In this document: positions 31,761 to 38,098 of the stretch, one piece after another
How the letters are laid out: every line of letters starts with the position of its first letter
How positions within the stretch are numbered: the first letter of the stretch is position 1
DNA from: a virus
IMG/VR virus record: IMGVR_UViG_3300031576_000111
Location: 1 to 43,926 of that record
Length of the DNA: 43,926 bases
Direction: 5' to 3' (one strand)
The notes under the pieces: generated by a model
Seen by the model: the letters and a program-made list of their open reading frames with translations, nothing else
Told to the model about the DNA's origin: nothing
The model's database searches: none
Program-made: the position numbers and the translations under genes

Positions 31761-31925
31761 TTAATGTCCCGTGGCTGATCTATGTCCACATTTGCAGCAG
31801 TATTTTCCAGCCGTGTCCTCTTTGCAGTAGCAATGGGCACAATCCGCGCTCGCGCTTGTCTGACCTTGCCACACAATGGTGAACAGGTATTTGGATGGAC
31901 TCCACTTGAGAACTGGTGTAATCAT
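31761..31925 (-). CDS. 54-residue zinc-ribbon protein
   Basis: Cysteine and histidine residues at CAHCYC and YCCKCGH (near 29-34 and 42-48) give a compact zinc ribbon, preceded by a beta start (MITPVLKWSPSKYLFTIVW). GGAG lies before ATG 31925. Its stop adjoins the next GTG. One of several tiny zinc-ribbon genes in this genome. Confidence 0.65.
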   Translation of the reverse strand: MITPVLKWSPSKYLFTIVWQGQTSASADCAHCYCKEDTAGKYCCKCGHRSATGH

Positions 31926-31991
31926 GACTCACTCCATCTCATCTATAATGCACGGTGAATTCCAGGCATGCGAACGGGCCAGCCATTATTC

Positions 31992-32061
31992 ATCCGCGCA
32001 CGGACCAGCTAGCTAGGCTGGCAGATTACCTCGGCGAACGCGCCCGCCGCCGTGCGCGGAT
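31992..32061 (-). ncRNA. Three-way-junction-like structured element
   Basis: Perfect 12-base arms (31992-32003 and 32050-32061, ATCCGCGCACGG) enclose 46 bases that form two further hairpins: CCAGC/GCTGG (32005-32009 with 32017-32021) and CGGCG/CGCCG (32032-32036 with 32045-32049). One hairpin abuts the outer helix directly and the other is one base away, so the whole folds as a compact junction. It sits three bases past the lipoprotein stop and about 65 bases before the next ATG. The other 75 bases of the gap show nothing. Confidence 0.55.
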
Positions 32062-32064
32062 TCC

Positions 32065-32499
32065 TTAATCGTCGTTATCGTGTCGTGGTCGTTTCTGACC
32101 CTTCTGTTTTTGGGTCTGATTCTGCTGCTGGAATTGACCTTGACCTTGCGATTGCCGAGCCGATCCTCCATCACCACCGTAAGCGTTTACAGAATCATCC
32201 TGGAGTGCGAGTCCTGCTCCGATAGCTGCGCCAGCAGCCGCTCCGTTGAAGATTGCTTTGAGGAAGCTCGCAGACGCCCCGCCAAACTCACCGACCTTGG
32301 TGCATTTCCCTTGGTCTCCCTCCTTCGGGCATTGCATCACGATTCCGTAGTTGATGTCAGTACCTACGATCGTGTCAGCCTGGAGCTTGACAGCCTTCAA
32401 GCGAGATCCGTCAGGGAGATCGTTCCATCCAACCGTGTTGAACGTCGCGCACCCTGTCAGAAAGGCAATGGACAGCCACAGCATCAATCGCACGATCAT
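32065..32499 (-). CDS. Lipoprotein with glutamine-rich C-terminus
   Basis: A 144-residue protein with a lipoprotein signal (MIVRLMLWLSIAFLTGC, lipobox LTGC, Cys17). The mature part holds two cysteines around residues 57-66, a glycine/alanine hydrophobic segment (AAAGAAIGAGLAL) and a tail rich in glutamine (GQGQFQQQNQTQKQK) ending in basic and acidic residues. Outer-membrane lipoproteins encoded in phage early regions often block superinfection, but this is an inference here. Confidence 0.65.
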   Translation of the reverse strand: MIVRLMLWLSIAFLTGCATFNTVGWNDLPDGSRLKAVKLQADTIVGTDINYGIVMQCPKEGDQGKCTKVGEFGGASASFLKAIFNGAAAGAAIGAGLALQDDSVNAYGGDGGSARQSQGQGQFQQQNQTQKQKGQKRPRHDNDD

Positions 32500-32519
32500 T
32501 CGTCATCCTCCTTCGTATG

Positions 32520-32891
32520 TTATTTGCGTTTCTCAAAATCCACTGTTTCCGAATAATAGCCATTGGATTCTCCGTACCATCGAATTGTCACATGCCCCCT
32601 GTTCGTTGTGAGGTTATAGAATGTCCAAGTAAAGCTCTCCTGATACTCTTTTGTGATGCCAGAAGGATTCTCATTGCTGGTATCCTCCCTTGCGTCGAGA
32701 ATTGGTGTGCCAATTAAATCCGCTACGTCTCCGCATACGTCCTCAACGAGGACGGATTCACATCAATCCCGTTCGTGGTGCATGTTGAATGCAGATCCAT
32801 CGGTGCAGTAAAAGACAACCAATTCGGAACCAGCCCCAAGGCCTTGAATAGTGTCTAGTGTTTTTCCAATCAAATTACTAATATTGCCCAT
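32520..32891 (-). CDS. DUF7448-like protein with an in-frame UGA (possible selenoprotein or nonsense mutation)
   Basis: A 123-codon gene (TAATG-coupled to its neighbour, AGGAGG seven bases before ATG 32891) is open except for one TGA at 32765-32763, codon 43. The sequence before ([20 protein letters not shown]) and after ([46 protein letters not shown]) matches the phage DUF7448-type family throughout. In relatives I recall, the motif is H-E-x-D-C-C-E-x-V; here the UGA replaces the first of the two cysteines. A perfect stem-loop (7 bp, 3-base loop starting with G) follows immediately. Cys-to-UGA with a downstream hairpin is the mark of selenoproteins; a point nonsense mutation or a sequence error are the rivals. 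Confidence 0.7.
32738..32754 (-). promoter_or_regulatory. SECIS-like hairpin after in-frame UGA
   Basis: On the minus strand, CGTCCTC-GTT-GAGGACG forms a perfect 7-bp stem with a GTT loop. It begins 8 bases after the UGA at 32763, and the loop starts 15 bases after it, close to the 16-37 range I recall for bacterial SECIS elements. A guanosine opens the loop, as expected. The pairing falls on codons for V-L-V-E-D, so conservation alone could mimic it. Confidence 0.45.
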
Positions 32892-32995
32892 TAGTCATCC
32901 TCCTTCGTGAATTGTTTGCGAAATGTGACCCCAAGCCAGATCAGCCCGACAATGGAGCCAATGAGCCAAATGGCGATGAGGATGGGGGCGGTCAT
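32891..32995 (-). CDS. 34-residue membrane peptide
   Basis: Reads MTAPILIAIWLIGSIVGLIW followed by a basic end (RKQFTKEDD). It has one membrane helix, overlaps the HNH stop (ATGA) upstream and the next gene (TAATG) downstream. Its GGAGG near the end serves as the ribosome site for the next gene. Function unknown. Confidence 0.6.
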   Translation of the reverse strand: MTAPILIAIWLIGSIVGLIWLGVTFRKQFTKEDD

Positions 32996-33411
32996 TTGAG
33001 CCTCCGAATATATCCTTTGCCGGGACTGGGATTATCAACAAGCCTTGCGGCTATGAGTGCTTGGCGATGATGGTTGATATGACATGCTCTACATAGCGGC
33101 TCTATGTTCCGTGAATCAAGGTTGAGTCTGTTTTCGTCCCGATGATGCAACAGATACGATGGATTGCCGCACCGATTACACTGACCGTTTCTGAGGTCTG
33201 CATATCGCTGTTTCGTTCTCCACATCTTTGCTGCTTCGCTAGGGTTAGATTTCACGGCCCACGCATTTCCTCTCATGTCGGGTCGTGGCTTCTTGGCAGC
33301 ACAACTCCTTGAGCAGAACCTTCTTCCTCGTTTGACCCGAAAGGGCTTGGCAAAGAATGTCTTTCTGCATCGTTCACAGGTAACGGGTAGAAAGAGTGCT
33401 GGCCTACCCAT
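32992..33411 (-). CDS. HNH endonuclease with N-terminal zinc finger
   Basis: A 139-residue protein from ATG 33411, which lies inside the preceding gene's last codons. It has an N-terminal zinc-finger-like region (CERCRKTFFAKPFRV then FCSRSC) and a C-terminal HNH domain (CNRCGNPSYLLHHRDENRLN then RNIEPLCRACHINHHRQ), with paired cysteines bracketing the catalytic histidines. Longer starts at 33507 extend into the exonuclease gene and are unlikely. Could process DNA ends or be a mobile nuclease. Confidence 0.85.
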   Translation of the reverse strand: MGRPALFLPVTCERCRKTFFAKPFRVKRGRRFCSRSCAAKKPRPDMRGNAWAVKSNPSEAAKMWRTKQRYADLRNGQCNRCGNPSYLLHHRDENRLNLDSRNIEPLCRACHINHHRQALIAARLVDNPSPGKGYIRRLK

Positions 33412-34138
33412 AGCATCGCTGCCATTCCCACAGCTTCTTCGCTGCGAGAAACACGTCAAAGAGGCCAGGGTCATCCGGAACGGAGACAACCTCGAAGGCG
33501 GGATCATCTAGCGTCTTTGGGAGACGAACGATCCTGCCTTGAAACTCACCAGGGCTTCGATCTAACATCTCAGATCTGGCGATTCGATATGCCCAATTTT
33601 GCAAGTACGCCTCTGGCCAGACTTTCTTGCCCGTTTTGTAGTCCACGATTGTTGGTGCGCCCAGATCCTCACCCTCAAGGTCAAGCGTGCCCGCAAATTC
33701 GTACCGCTTGCTGTATACGGTTATCTCCGTTTGTATGGGTCGGAAGCCGCTTTTCTTTCTCCAATCCTCCCAAGCCATGTACGCCAGCTCCGCCTCATCC
33801 TTCACTTGTGGACGAGGCCCTACCACAAGACCCAATTCTCTCTTCGTGCCCCATTCAATGAGTGCATGGGCCTGTGATCCAATCTCCCTGGCCTTCTCCT
33901 TCTCTACTTCTCCAGCCTTCTTCGCCTTGGCAAGATCCTGAACGCTGGCGATGACGGCATCTGGCCCTTCTGGATGCTGGGGGTCTGTAAGAATGTCATG
34001 GAGGGCCGCCAGGAGATAGATCCGCTCCATCTTGGCCATCCACGGTCCAAGAGCTGGCTTGGAAATGACAGACAGGATAGTGGTGACAGATGGCAATCGC
34101 TGTCCATCTATCTCGTACCAGCGTTCATCCCGAGCCAT
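33404..34138 (-). CDS. PD-(D/E)XK exonuclease (RecB/Cas4-like)
   Basis: A 244-residue nuclease. Motifs: IGSQAHALIEWG (conserved H near residue 92), FAGTLDLEGED with D152-type metal site, and IVDYKTGKKVWPEAYLQNWAY, which gives the D-x-K and Q of the RecB-like nuclease. The N-terminus (LPSVTTILSVISKPAL) is typical of phage exonucleases of this group. Beside the recombination-associated gene at 34138-34848, it would act as the exonuclease of a phage recombination pair. TGATG coupling links the two. Confidence 0.85.
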   Translation of the reverse strand: MARDERWYEIDGQRLPSVTTILSVISKPALGPWMAKMERIYLLAALHDILTDPQHPEGPDAVIASVQDLAKAKKAGEVEKEKAREIGSQAHALIEWGTKRELGLVVGPRPQVKDEAELAYMAWEDWRKKSGFRPIQTEITVYSKRYEFAGTLDLEGEDLGAPTIVDYKTGKKVWPEAYLQNWAYRIARSEMLDRSPGEFQGRIVRLPKTLDDPAFEVVSVPDDPGLFDVFLAAKKLWEWQRCYG

Positions 34139-34848
34139 CAGCCCTTCTCCTTCGCCTTCGCCTTATGAATCTCCCGCGCCTTCTCTACGGTTGGCACTTC
34201 ATCCCAGGAGGAGTATCCGTGGGTACCGAGATATTCAATGGCCTTGCTCTCGCCGCCGCAGAGCTTGCTGAGAGCTTCCTTAAAATCCTTGCGCCAGCCG
34301 TCGCCCGTTGCTTTTGCATCCTGCCTCACCCGTGGGGCGACTGTTGGGGCGGTATTGTCAATTGGCATCTCTTCTGCCGGCGTGGGTTCATACCCCGCAA
34401 GCTTCGCCACGAAACCAAACTTGTTCCTATAGGCGCGGCTCGCCGCCCAGGTCTGGGCCGCTGACCGTGCCGCCTTCTCTTGCTCGGAGCCGACCTTGCC
34501 ACGACAGGGAAAGGCATCGAAGCCGCAAGAGGATTCGCCACTAGATACCACCCTGCCGTCACGGTCCACGATGTTGACCCTGGCCTCGTAGCCGATCTTC
34601 TTGTCGGCTTCGAGCCACGGGCGCGTCCACTCCACGATGGGCGTCACACCGCACAGCTCACCCACTACCTGCCACCCTTCGACCTGGAGATATTTCTTGC
34701 CTTGGATAAGAGTCGCCATCTTCTTTTTTTCTACAATGTCCATCAGCTTCTCAGCCCAATAGGTGGCGATCTCAATGCGGAGGTCAGCTTGGCGTTTCAT
34801 TTCTGGCAGATTGGTAATCTGTTCTGGAATGGCGAGGGCTTCCGTCAT
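34138..34848 (-). CDS. Recombination-associated phage protein (family not named)
   Basis: A 236-residue protein beginning at ATG 34848 (TGATG coupling, GAGAGG site). The N-terminal helix is followed by LIQGKKYLQVEGWQVVGEL and GYEARVNIVDRDGRVVSS, then SAAQTWAASRAYRNKFGFV and LAGYEPTPAEEMP. These blocks recur in phage proteins next to RecB-type exonucleases, so it may be a single-strand annealing or recombination mediator. I cannot place it in a known annealing superfamily from the sequence alone. The C-terminal third may bind nucleic acid. Confidence 0.65.
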   Translation of the reverse strand: MTEALAIPEQITNLPEMKRQADLRIEIATYWAEKLMDIVEKKKMATLIQGKKYLQVEGWQVVGELCGVTPIVEWTRPWLEADKKIGYEARVNIVDRDGRVVSSGESSCGFDAFPCRGKVGSEQEKAARSAAQTWAASRAYRNKFGFVAKLAGYEPTPAEEMPIDNTAPTVAPRVRQDAKATGDGWRKDFKEALSKLCGGESKAIEYLGTHGYSSWDEVPTVEKAREIHKAKAKEKG

Positions 34849-34964
34849 CACATACACCTCTCTAGCGTTTCATCTCCGTTTGGATAGCAGCGAGGGCATC
34901 TCTCACCAAAGAAATACCCGTGATCGAAACACCAACCGACGATATAGGCGTCAAGGACGGGCAT
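34848..34964 (-). CDS. 38-residue small protein
   Basis: MPVLDAYIVGWCFDHGYFFG then ERCPRCYPNGDETLERCM: a small protein with a CPRC pair and aromatic segment. Its ATG has GAGGGA upstream and lies inside the end of the preceding gene; its TGA overlaps the next ATG. A possible metal-binding knuckle. Confidence 0.55.
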   Translation of the reverse strand: MPVLDAYIVGWCFDHGYFFGERCPRCYPNGDETLERCM

Positions 34965-35385
34965 CTTGTCCCTCGAATTCCACACCAGAGATAAGTCCGT
35001 CATCTGTAATAACTGCTGAAACAGTCCACCCAGCCCTGATTGCAGCAAGCCATTCTTCATAGGTGGCCGTTCGTCCGGCAAAAGCATTGGCATCGTTGTC
35101 GGTCAACCACCGCGCCAAAGACTCTGGACTTTCCATGACAGGAGAAATGGGCGTACCTTCTGTGCAGTCCTCATACATCTGATAGTGTGTGCGCTCATCA
35201 TCAGACCATTGTGGCATTATTGGTAAATTGTAGTGCGGCGGTTGCCCACTCAACCAACCACCCTGCAATCCCTCCTTTACTTCTTCGGGGGTATAGGTGA
35301 ACTTTTCGTATGTGGGGATATAATTCCCACTAGAATCTCTCGGGTGCCTCCAATCTCGCGGAACTCTCCTAACGGTTCTACCCAC
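34951..35385 (-). CDS. Conserved phage protein with RRVPxDWxHP start
   Basis: A 144-residue protein from GTG 35385 (AAGGAG seven bases upstream). The start VGRTVRRVPRDWRHP, the middle MYEDCTEGTPISPVM, and a C-terminal region with LARWLTDNDANAFAGR and a beta pair (VSAVITDDGLISGVEF) are found together in many phages and prophages. The function is not established. A longer ATG start at 35418 lacks a ribosome site. Confidence 0.75.
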   Translation of the reverse strand: MGRTVRRVPRDWRHPRDSSGNYIPTYEKFTYTPEEVKEGLQGGWLSGQPPHYNLPIMPQWSDDERTHYQMYEDCTEGTPISPVMESPESLARWLTDNDANAFAGRTATYEEWLAAIRAGWTVSAVITDDGLISGVEFEGQDARP

Positions 35386-35572
35386 GCTGACTCTCCTTCT
35401 TTCCCTTGCCAATGCCATACTTCTCTTTCAGGGCAGCGTAATTTTTGATGATGTAGAGGTACTTTTCCCGTGATAGCCCAGTAGCTAGACGAGCATGAGG
35501 ATTAAACATATTAAAAAGTCCAGACATCTGCACCCTGACATATTCAGCGAATTCCTGCTTTGTCACCTTCAC
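35378..35572 (-). CDS. Small basic phage protein
   Basis: A 64-residue protein from GTG 35572 with GGGAGGAGGG upstream. It has a helical N-terminal part (EFAEYVRVQMSGLFNMFNPH) and a lysine-rich tail (KEKYGIGKGKKESQRG). It overlaps both neighbours by a few bases. Not recognised. Confidence 0.6.
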   Translation of the reverse strand: MKVTKQEFAEYVRVQMSGLFNMFNPHARLATGLSREKYLYIIKNYAALKEKYGIGKGKKESQRG

Positions 35573-35744
35573 GTCGTCCCTCCTCCCGAAACCGCTTCGC
35601 ACAGCGGCGACACAGCCCATGCGACACGTCATGCCCAGGCTTCGCTCGTGGTCCTGCAATGCGAAACTCACGGCCATGCCACATCAGGTGCCAGGAACAC
35701 ATCGTCGTCAGCTTCTCTTCGGGCCTATCCCACCGCTTGACCAT
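35544..35744 (-). CDS. Small zinc-binding phage protein
   Basis: A 66-residue protein: MCSWHLMWHGREFRIAG near residue 15 and SHGLCRRCAKRF near 41 place cysteines and histidines for a zinc finger. The combination with a terminal basic stretch is common in early phage genes. AAGGA precedes ATG 35744, and it overlaps the next gene downstream. Confidence 0.65.
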   Translation of the reverse strand: MVKRWDRPEEKLTTMCSWHLMWHGREFRIAGPRAKPGHDVSHGLCRRCAKRFREEGRREGDKAGIR

Positions 35745-36563
35745 CTACGTTTCCTTTGCGATGTCAACATCCGGCCAGGGAAACGTAGTTCGCCTCGCCT
35801 CTTCGCAGGTATTGACACCTGGGGGAACGCGGAGTGCGTGAACAAAGCCCGTTGATGGACAAATCACCTTGAGGAGATAGATGGGCTCCGCGTCCACGTC
35901 CTTCTCAATGCGCCGGAGTTCCATGCCGTTATCAGAATGGAGCAGAGTATTGGGCAATACGGCCATGATGCGATGATACCCAAGGCCCTGGATGAGGACG
36001 CGCCGCCGTTCAGCGTTTTTTTCGGTGAGCAACCAGGCGTGATCCCAATGCTCGGAGTGGACCTTGCCCCATGCGTCAGGAATACGCACACCCCGCCAGA
36101 AATAATAGCATTCGCCGTTTGGATATTCGACGGCTGGGACTCCATCGCCATGGAGGTCTTGTCCTCGGAAACGAAATAGAGGTCTTTGCATGGCAAAGAT
36201 CTCTCTCTCTTGAATCCAATAAATGAAGAGACCAGCTTCGAAAGCATCTACAATGGGCATCCATATGGCACGAAGTTTCGGATAGTCTTTGTGATCGCTT
36301 AAAGCATTACTGATGGCCGCATCCCAGGCCGCATCCCGGGCCGCACCCCAGGCCGCACCCCAGGCCGCACCCCGGGCCGCACCCCAGGCCGCACTATTGA
36401 TGCTTTTGATAAACCGCACAGGACGGATAGGTAAATTAAGTGCCGTAAGGTGTGCGGCAAACGCCTGCTCTATGTTCCCAATATCTGGAAGATAGGGTCG
36501 CGTCTGATCCACAGACCGCAGCCTATCAATGATCGCCTGTGCTTCCGCGTTAATCAACGACAC
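35745..36563 (-). CDS. DUF6745-like protein with Ala-Trp repeat
   Basis: A 272-residue protein. GTG 36563 with GGTGGA upstream is the chosen start; a TTG at 36602 is less likely. Residues near 57-83 contain a four-residue repeat of GAAW or GAAR/DAAW type, coded by a 12-base tandem repeat. The C-terminal part holds GVPAVEYPNGECYYFWRGV, EKNAERRRVLIQGLG and HALRVPPGVNTCEEARR, in the style of DUF6745 proteins. The preceding gene at 36550 is its usual partner type. Function unknown; phage and plasmid carriage suggests an accessory role. Confidence 0.7.
   Translation of the reverse strand: MSLINAEAQAIIDRLRSVDQTRPYLPDIGNIEQAFAAHLTALNLPIRPVRFIKSINSAAWGAARGAAWGAAWGAARDAAWDAAISNALSDHKDYPKLRAIWMPIVDAFEAGLFIYWIQEREIFAMQRPLFRFRGQDLHGDGVPAVEYPNGECYYFWRGVRIPDAWGKVHSEHWDHAWLLTEKNAERRRVLIQGLGYHRIMAVLPNTLLHSDNGMELRRIEKDVDAEPIYLLKVICPSTGFVHALRVPPGVNTCEEARRTTFPWPDVDIAKET
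36315..36392 (-). repeat. 12-bp tandem repeat coding for Ala-Trp units
   Basis: Six copies of GGCCGCACCCCA-type units (variants at two positions) plus a half copy, in frame inside the DUF6745-like gene, encode GAAW/GAAR repeats. Near identity of the units means copy number is likely to vary by slippage. Confidence 0.8.
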
Positions 36564-36885
36564 GATTCCACCCTTCTGGCTGGTATTCGCGTTGCGGTGC
36601 AAACTCGTAGAGCGGAAAATCGGTCAAAGGCACGGGGTCGTGATGGGTCCCTGGTATGTACGCAGCACCAGCATCTTTGTGGACCAGTCGTGGCTGTGCC
36701 GAAATCGGTTTGACATAGATGGTCCCGTCCTTTTCGTACAGCTCGCAGTCTTCGACTTCATGCACATGATTGGTGACCTCGCCCCGTGCAAGGATGGTGT
36801 GGTCCAGCCTCCGCGCACCCTTGGGCAACTCTTGGCACCCCGCAAGAAACACATCACCTTGTCGATAGACCTTTTTTGTTTTCAT
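36550..36885 (-). CDS. RQGD-type accessory protein partnered with the DUF6745-like gene
   Basis: A 111-residue protein with YRQGDVFLAGCQELPKGAR at the start, LARGEVTNHVHEV (the conserved GE-x-T-x-H-x-H) in the middle and REYQPEGWNRVVD at the end. These match the small proteins encoded beside DUF6745-like genes on plasmids and phages, whose role is unknown. A GGAGATC site precedes ATG 36885, and its stop overlaps the next gene. Confidence 0.75.
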   Translation of the reverse strand: MKTKKVYRQGDVFLAGCQELPKGARRLDHTILARGEVTNHVHEVEDCELYEKDGTIYVKPISAQPRLVHKDAGAAYIPGTHHDPVPLTDFPLYEFAPQREYQPEGWNRVVD

Positions 36886-36960
36886 GCCCGTGATCTCCTT
36901 TCTTTAATTGCGTGACTGAAGTGACAGAAACCCAAACCACCTTAAGAGCTTAACGTGTGG

Positions 36961-36997
36961 CCAAAAATACCCCTGAAGGATCAACGCCTTCACGGGG
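36961..36997 (-). terminator. Intrinsic terminator or attenuator after first early gene
   Basis: On the minus strand CCCC-g-TGAAGG (36997-36987) pairs with CCTTCA-GGGG (36979-36970) around a 7-base loop, followed by TATTTTTGG. This is a good rho-independent terminator between the gene ending at 37005 and the operon starting at 36885. Either the operon has a second promoter, or antitermination lets transcription through. The rest of the 36886-37004 gap holds no convincing gene. Confidence 0.7.
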
Positions 36998-37004
36998 ATG
37001 GCGA

Positions 37005-37220
37005 CTAGTCGCATGTTGCCTCCTCTCGATGGTCCTGTGTCTGCCGCAGCTCATACGCATCGGCATCTTCAATGAGCTTGAACAGGACATCCTCAACCAT
37101 GATGGTGATTTCTCCAACCGACCGCGTATAGCCGTCAATCCGCTCACCCGTAAGCTGATCACGGATCTCCAAGTGGACGCGGCCATGATCGGTGAGGCGG
37201 AGGATGTATTCGCGCTTCAT
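37005..37220 (-). CDS. First early gene, small hypothetical protein
   Basis: A 71-residue protein from ATG 37220 with GGGAGGG upstream. The sequence REYILRLTDHGRVHLEIRD forms a strand pair, then TRSVGEITIMVEDVLFKL and an acidic C-terminus. It is transcribed from a strong promoter and followed by a terminator, so it is expressed as a separate early message; a regulatory role (antirepressor or antiterminator) is possible but unproven. Confidence 0.65.
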   Translation of the reverse strand: MKREYILRLTDHGRVHLEIRDQLTGERIDGYTRSVGEITIMVEDVLFKLIEDADAYELRQTQDHREEATCD

Positions 37221-37242
37221 GTAACCCTCCCTTGTGCCCCCA

Positions 37243-37272
37243 AATATAGTGCATCTCCGCAACCCTTGTCAA
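37243..37272 (-). promoter_or_regulatory. Early leftward promoter
   Basis: TTGACA (37272-37267) and TATATT (37248-37243) on the minus strand, spacing 18 bases, lie just before ATG 37220. Both boxes match or nearly match the sigma70 consensus. One operator-like site lies between the boxes and two more lie upstream. Confidence 0.75.
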
Positions 37273-37316
37273 GGGGAAAGGTTGCACATTCGCAATCTTT
37301 TTTGCGTAGATGTAAC
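37248..37316. promoter_or_regulatory. Cluster of three operator-like sites
   Basis: Three 15-base copies of a motif TTGCGnAnATGnA are found: 37248-37262 (minus, inside the early promoter), 37281-37295 (minus) and 37302-37316 (plus). The last two form an imperfect 16-base inverted repeat (12 of 16 matching). They suit binding by one of the XRE proteins encoded at either side of 37760-37858. Confidence 0.6.
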
Positions 37317-37335
37317 CTAGTGATTGTACGGGGGG

Positions 37336-37758
37336 CTAACGCTCTCTTCGGGTTTTTCGCCTGATTTGGTTGATGTAGCGGGAGAGCTTGGTGATGTGGG
37401 AGAACATGCCGACGAGCTGATCGGGGTTGCCGTGGCGGAGGATAAAGATTAGTTCGGACACAAGTGTTTCTTCGCGCTCCTCAAGGTTGCCGTGTTCCCC
37501 GATAAGGCGTCCCCACGAATCTTCTCCTGGCAGAGTGCCCCGAGAGGTGTCGAACCAATACAGCACGGGTACGCCGAGTTTTTCGCTAATCTTAGCGAGC
37601 GTGTCGATGGTGGGGCTTTGCGATCCCTTGATGATCCGCTGAATCGTGCTCGGCTCGACCCCCGCCTTCAGCGCGAGTTGGCGCATCCATCTCGGCCCGT
37701 ATCGGCGCGATCCTAGCTCCGTTAGCTTGGTTACCAAGTCGGATCGCATAATGTGCAT
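37336..37758 (-). CDS. XRE-family (CI/Cro-type) regulator
   Basis: A 140-residue DNA-binding protein. Residues 24-65 carry the helix-turn-helix (RQLALKAGVEPSTIQRIIKG, then PTIDTLAKISEKLGVPV); the rest is a helical C-terminal part that may dimerise. It faces the regulator at 37859 and reads toward the early promoter. A weak promoter (GCAACA, 17 bases, TATATA) lies upstream, overlapping the other promoter region. A shorter start at 37749 (MRSDL) is possible. It is the better candidate for a lysogeny repressor because its target-like sites flank the early promoter. Confidence 0.8.
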   Translation of the reverse strand: MHIMRSDLVTKLTELGSRRYGPRWMRQLALKAGVEPSTIQRIIKGSQSPTIDTLAKISEKLGVPVLYWFDTSRGTLPGEDSWGRLIGEHGNLEEREETLVSELIFILRHGNPDQLVGMFSHITKLSRYINQIRRKTRRER

Positions 37759-37766
37759 TTGCGCAC
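37752..37766. promoter_or_regulatory. Operator-like site at the regulator start
   Basis: TGTGC-ATTTGC-GCACA is a palindrome covering the start codon region of the XRE gene and matches the three sites by the early promoter (11 of 15 against the site at 37248). It would allow autoregulation. Confidence 0.55.
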
Positions 37767-37774
37767 AACGCCCC

Positions 37775-37780
37775 TATATA
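37775..37780 (-). promoter_or_regulatory. -10 element for the minus-strand regulator
   Basis: TATATA on the minus strand, with GCAACA 17 bases further upstream, a poor -35. Weak -35 and good -10 resemble a maintenance promoter that needs activation. Predicted leader is only about 10-19 bases. Confidence 0.45.
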
Positions 37781-37823
37781 GTCAAGCGGAATCGGGCTGT
37801 TGCATGCACGCCAAAAAAACCAT

Positions 37824-37852
37824 TTGACAACGGTGCAGACTCGCAATATATT
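37824..37852 (+). promoter_or_regulatory. Promoter of the rightward regulator, leaderless
   Basis: TTGACA (37824-37829) and TATATT (37847-37852) are separated by exactly 17 bases. The -10 ends six bases before ATG 37859, so transcription would begin at or next to the start codon. That gives a leaderless message like lambda cI from PRM. Confidence 0.8.
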
Positions 37853-37858
37853 GGGAGC

Positions 37859-38098
37859 ATGGCAAAGCTGACGCCGCTTGCAAAGAACCTCCGCCGTCTC
37901 AGGGAATCCCGCGACTGGAGCCCGCTCGATGTGGCGAGGGAATCGGGTTTGGCGCACACGACCATCATCCGTATTGAGTCGGGCGAAATTCGCAGTCCAC
38001 GCCTCCGAGTGCTGGAAAAATTAGGCATCACATTTGGCCTATCGGTGACGGAACTCATCACGGTCGCGTCACAATCACGGGAAACACATACTGCTTGA
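37859..38098 (+). CDS. Small XRE-family regulator (Cro/CI-like)
   Basis: A 79-residue protein. The helix-turn-helix occupies most of it: LAKNLRRLRESRDWSPLDVA, ESGLAHTTIIRIESGEIRS and LRVLEKLGITFGLSVTELI. It lacks a C-terminal cleavage domain. ATG 37859 is the only start in phase with the motif and lies just after the -10 box. Divergent from the 37336-37758 regulator across about 100 bases, it forms the other half of a bistable switch. Its end overlaps the convergent small gene at 38058-38213. Confidence 0.85.
   Translation: MAKLTPLAKNLRRLRESRDWSPLDVARESGLAHTTIIRIESGEIRSPRLRVLEKLGITFGLSVTELITVASQSRETHTA

Noticed and set aside
36315-36392. CRISPR-like repeat array
   Set aside because: It is a 12-bp tandem repeat without spacers, inside a coding frame.
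36886-37004. A 29-codon frame between the early genes
   Set aside because: It has no ribosome site and its start lies inside the terminator stem.
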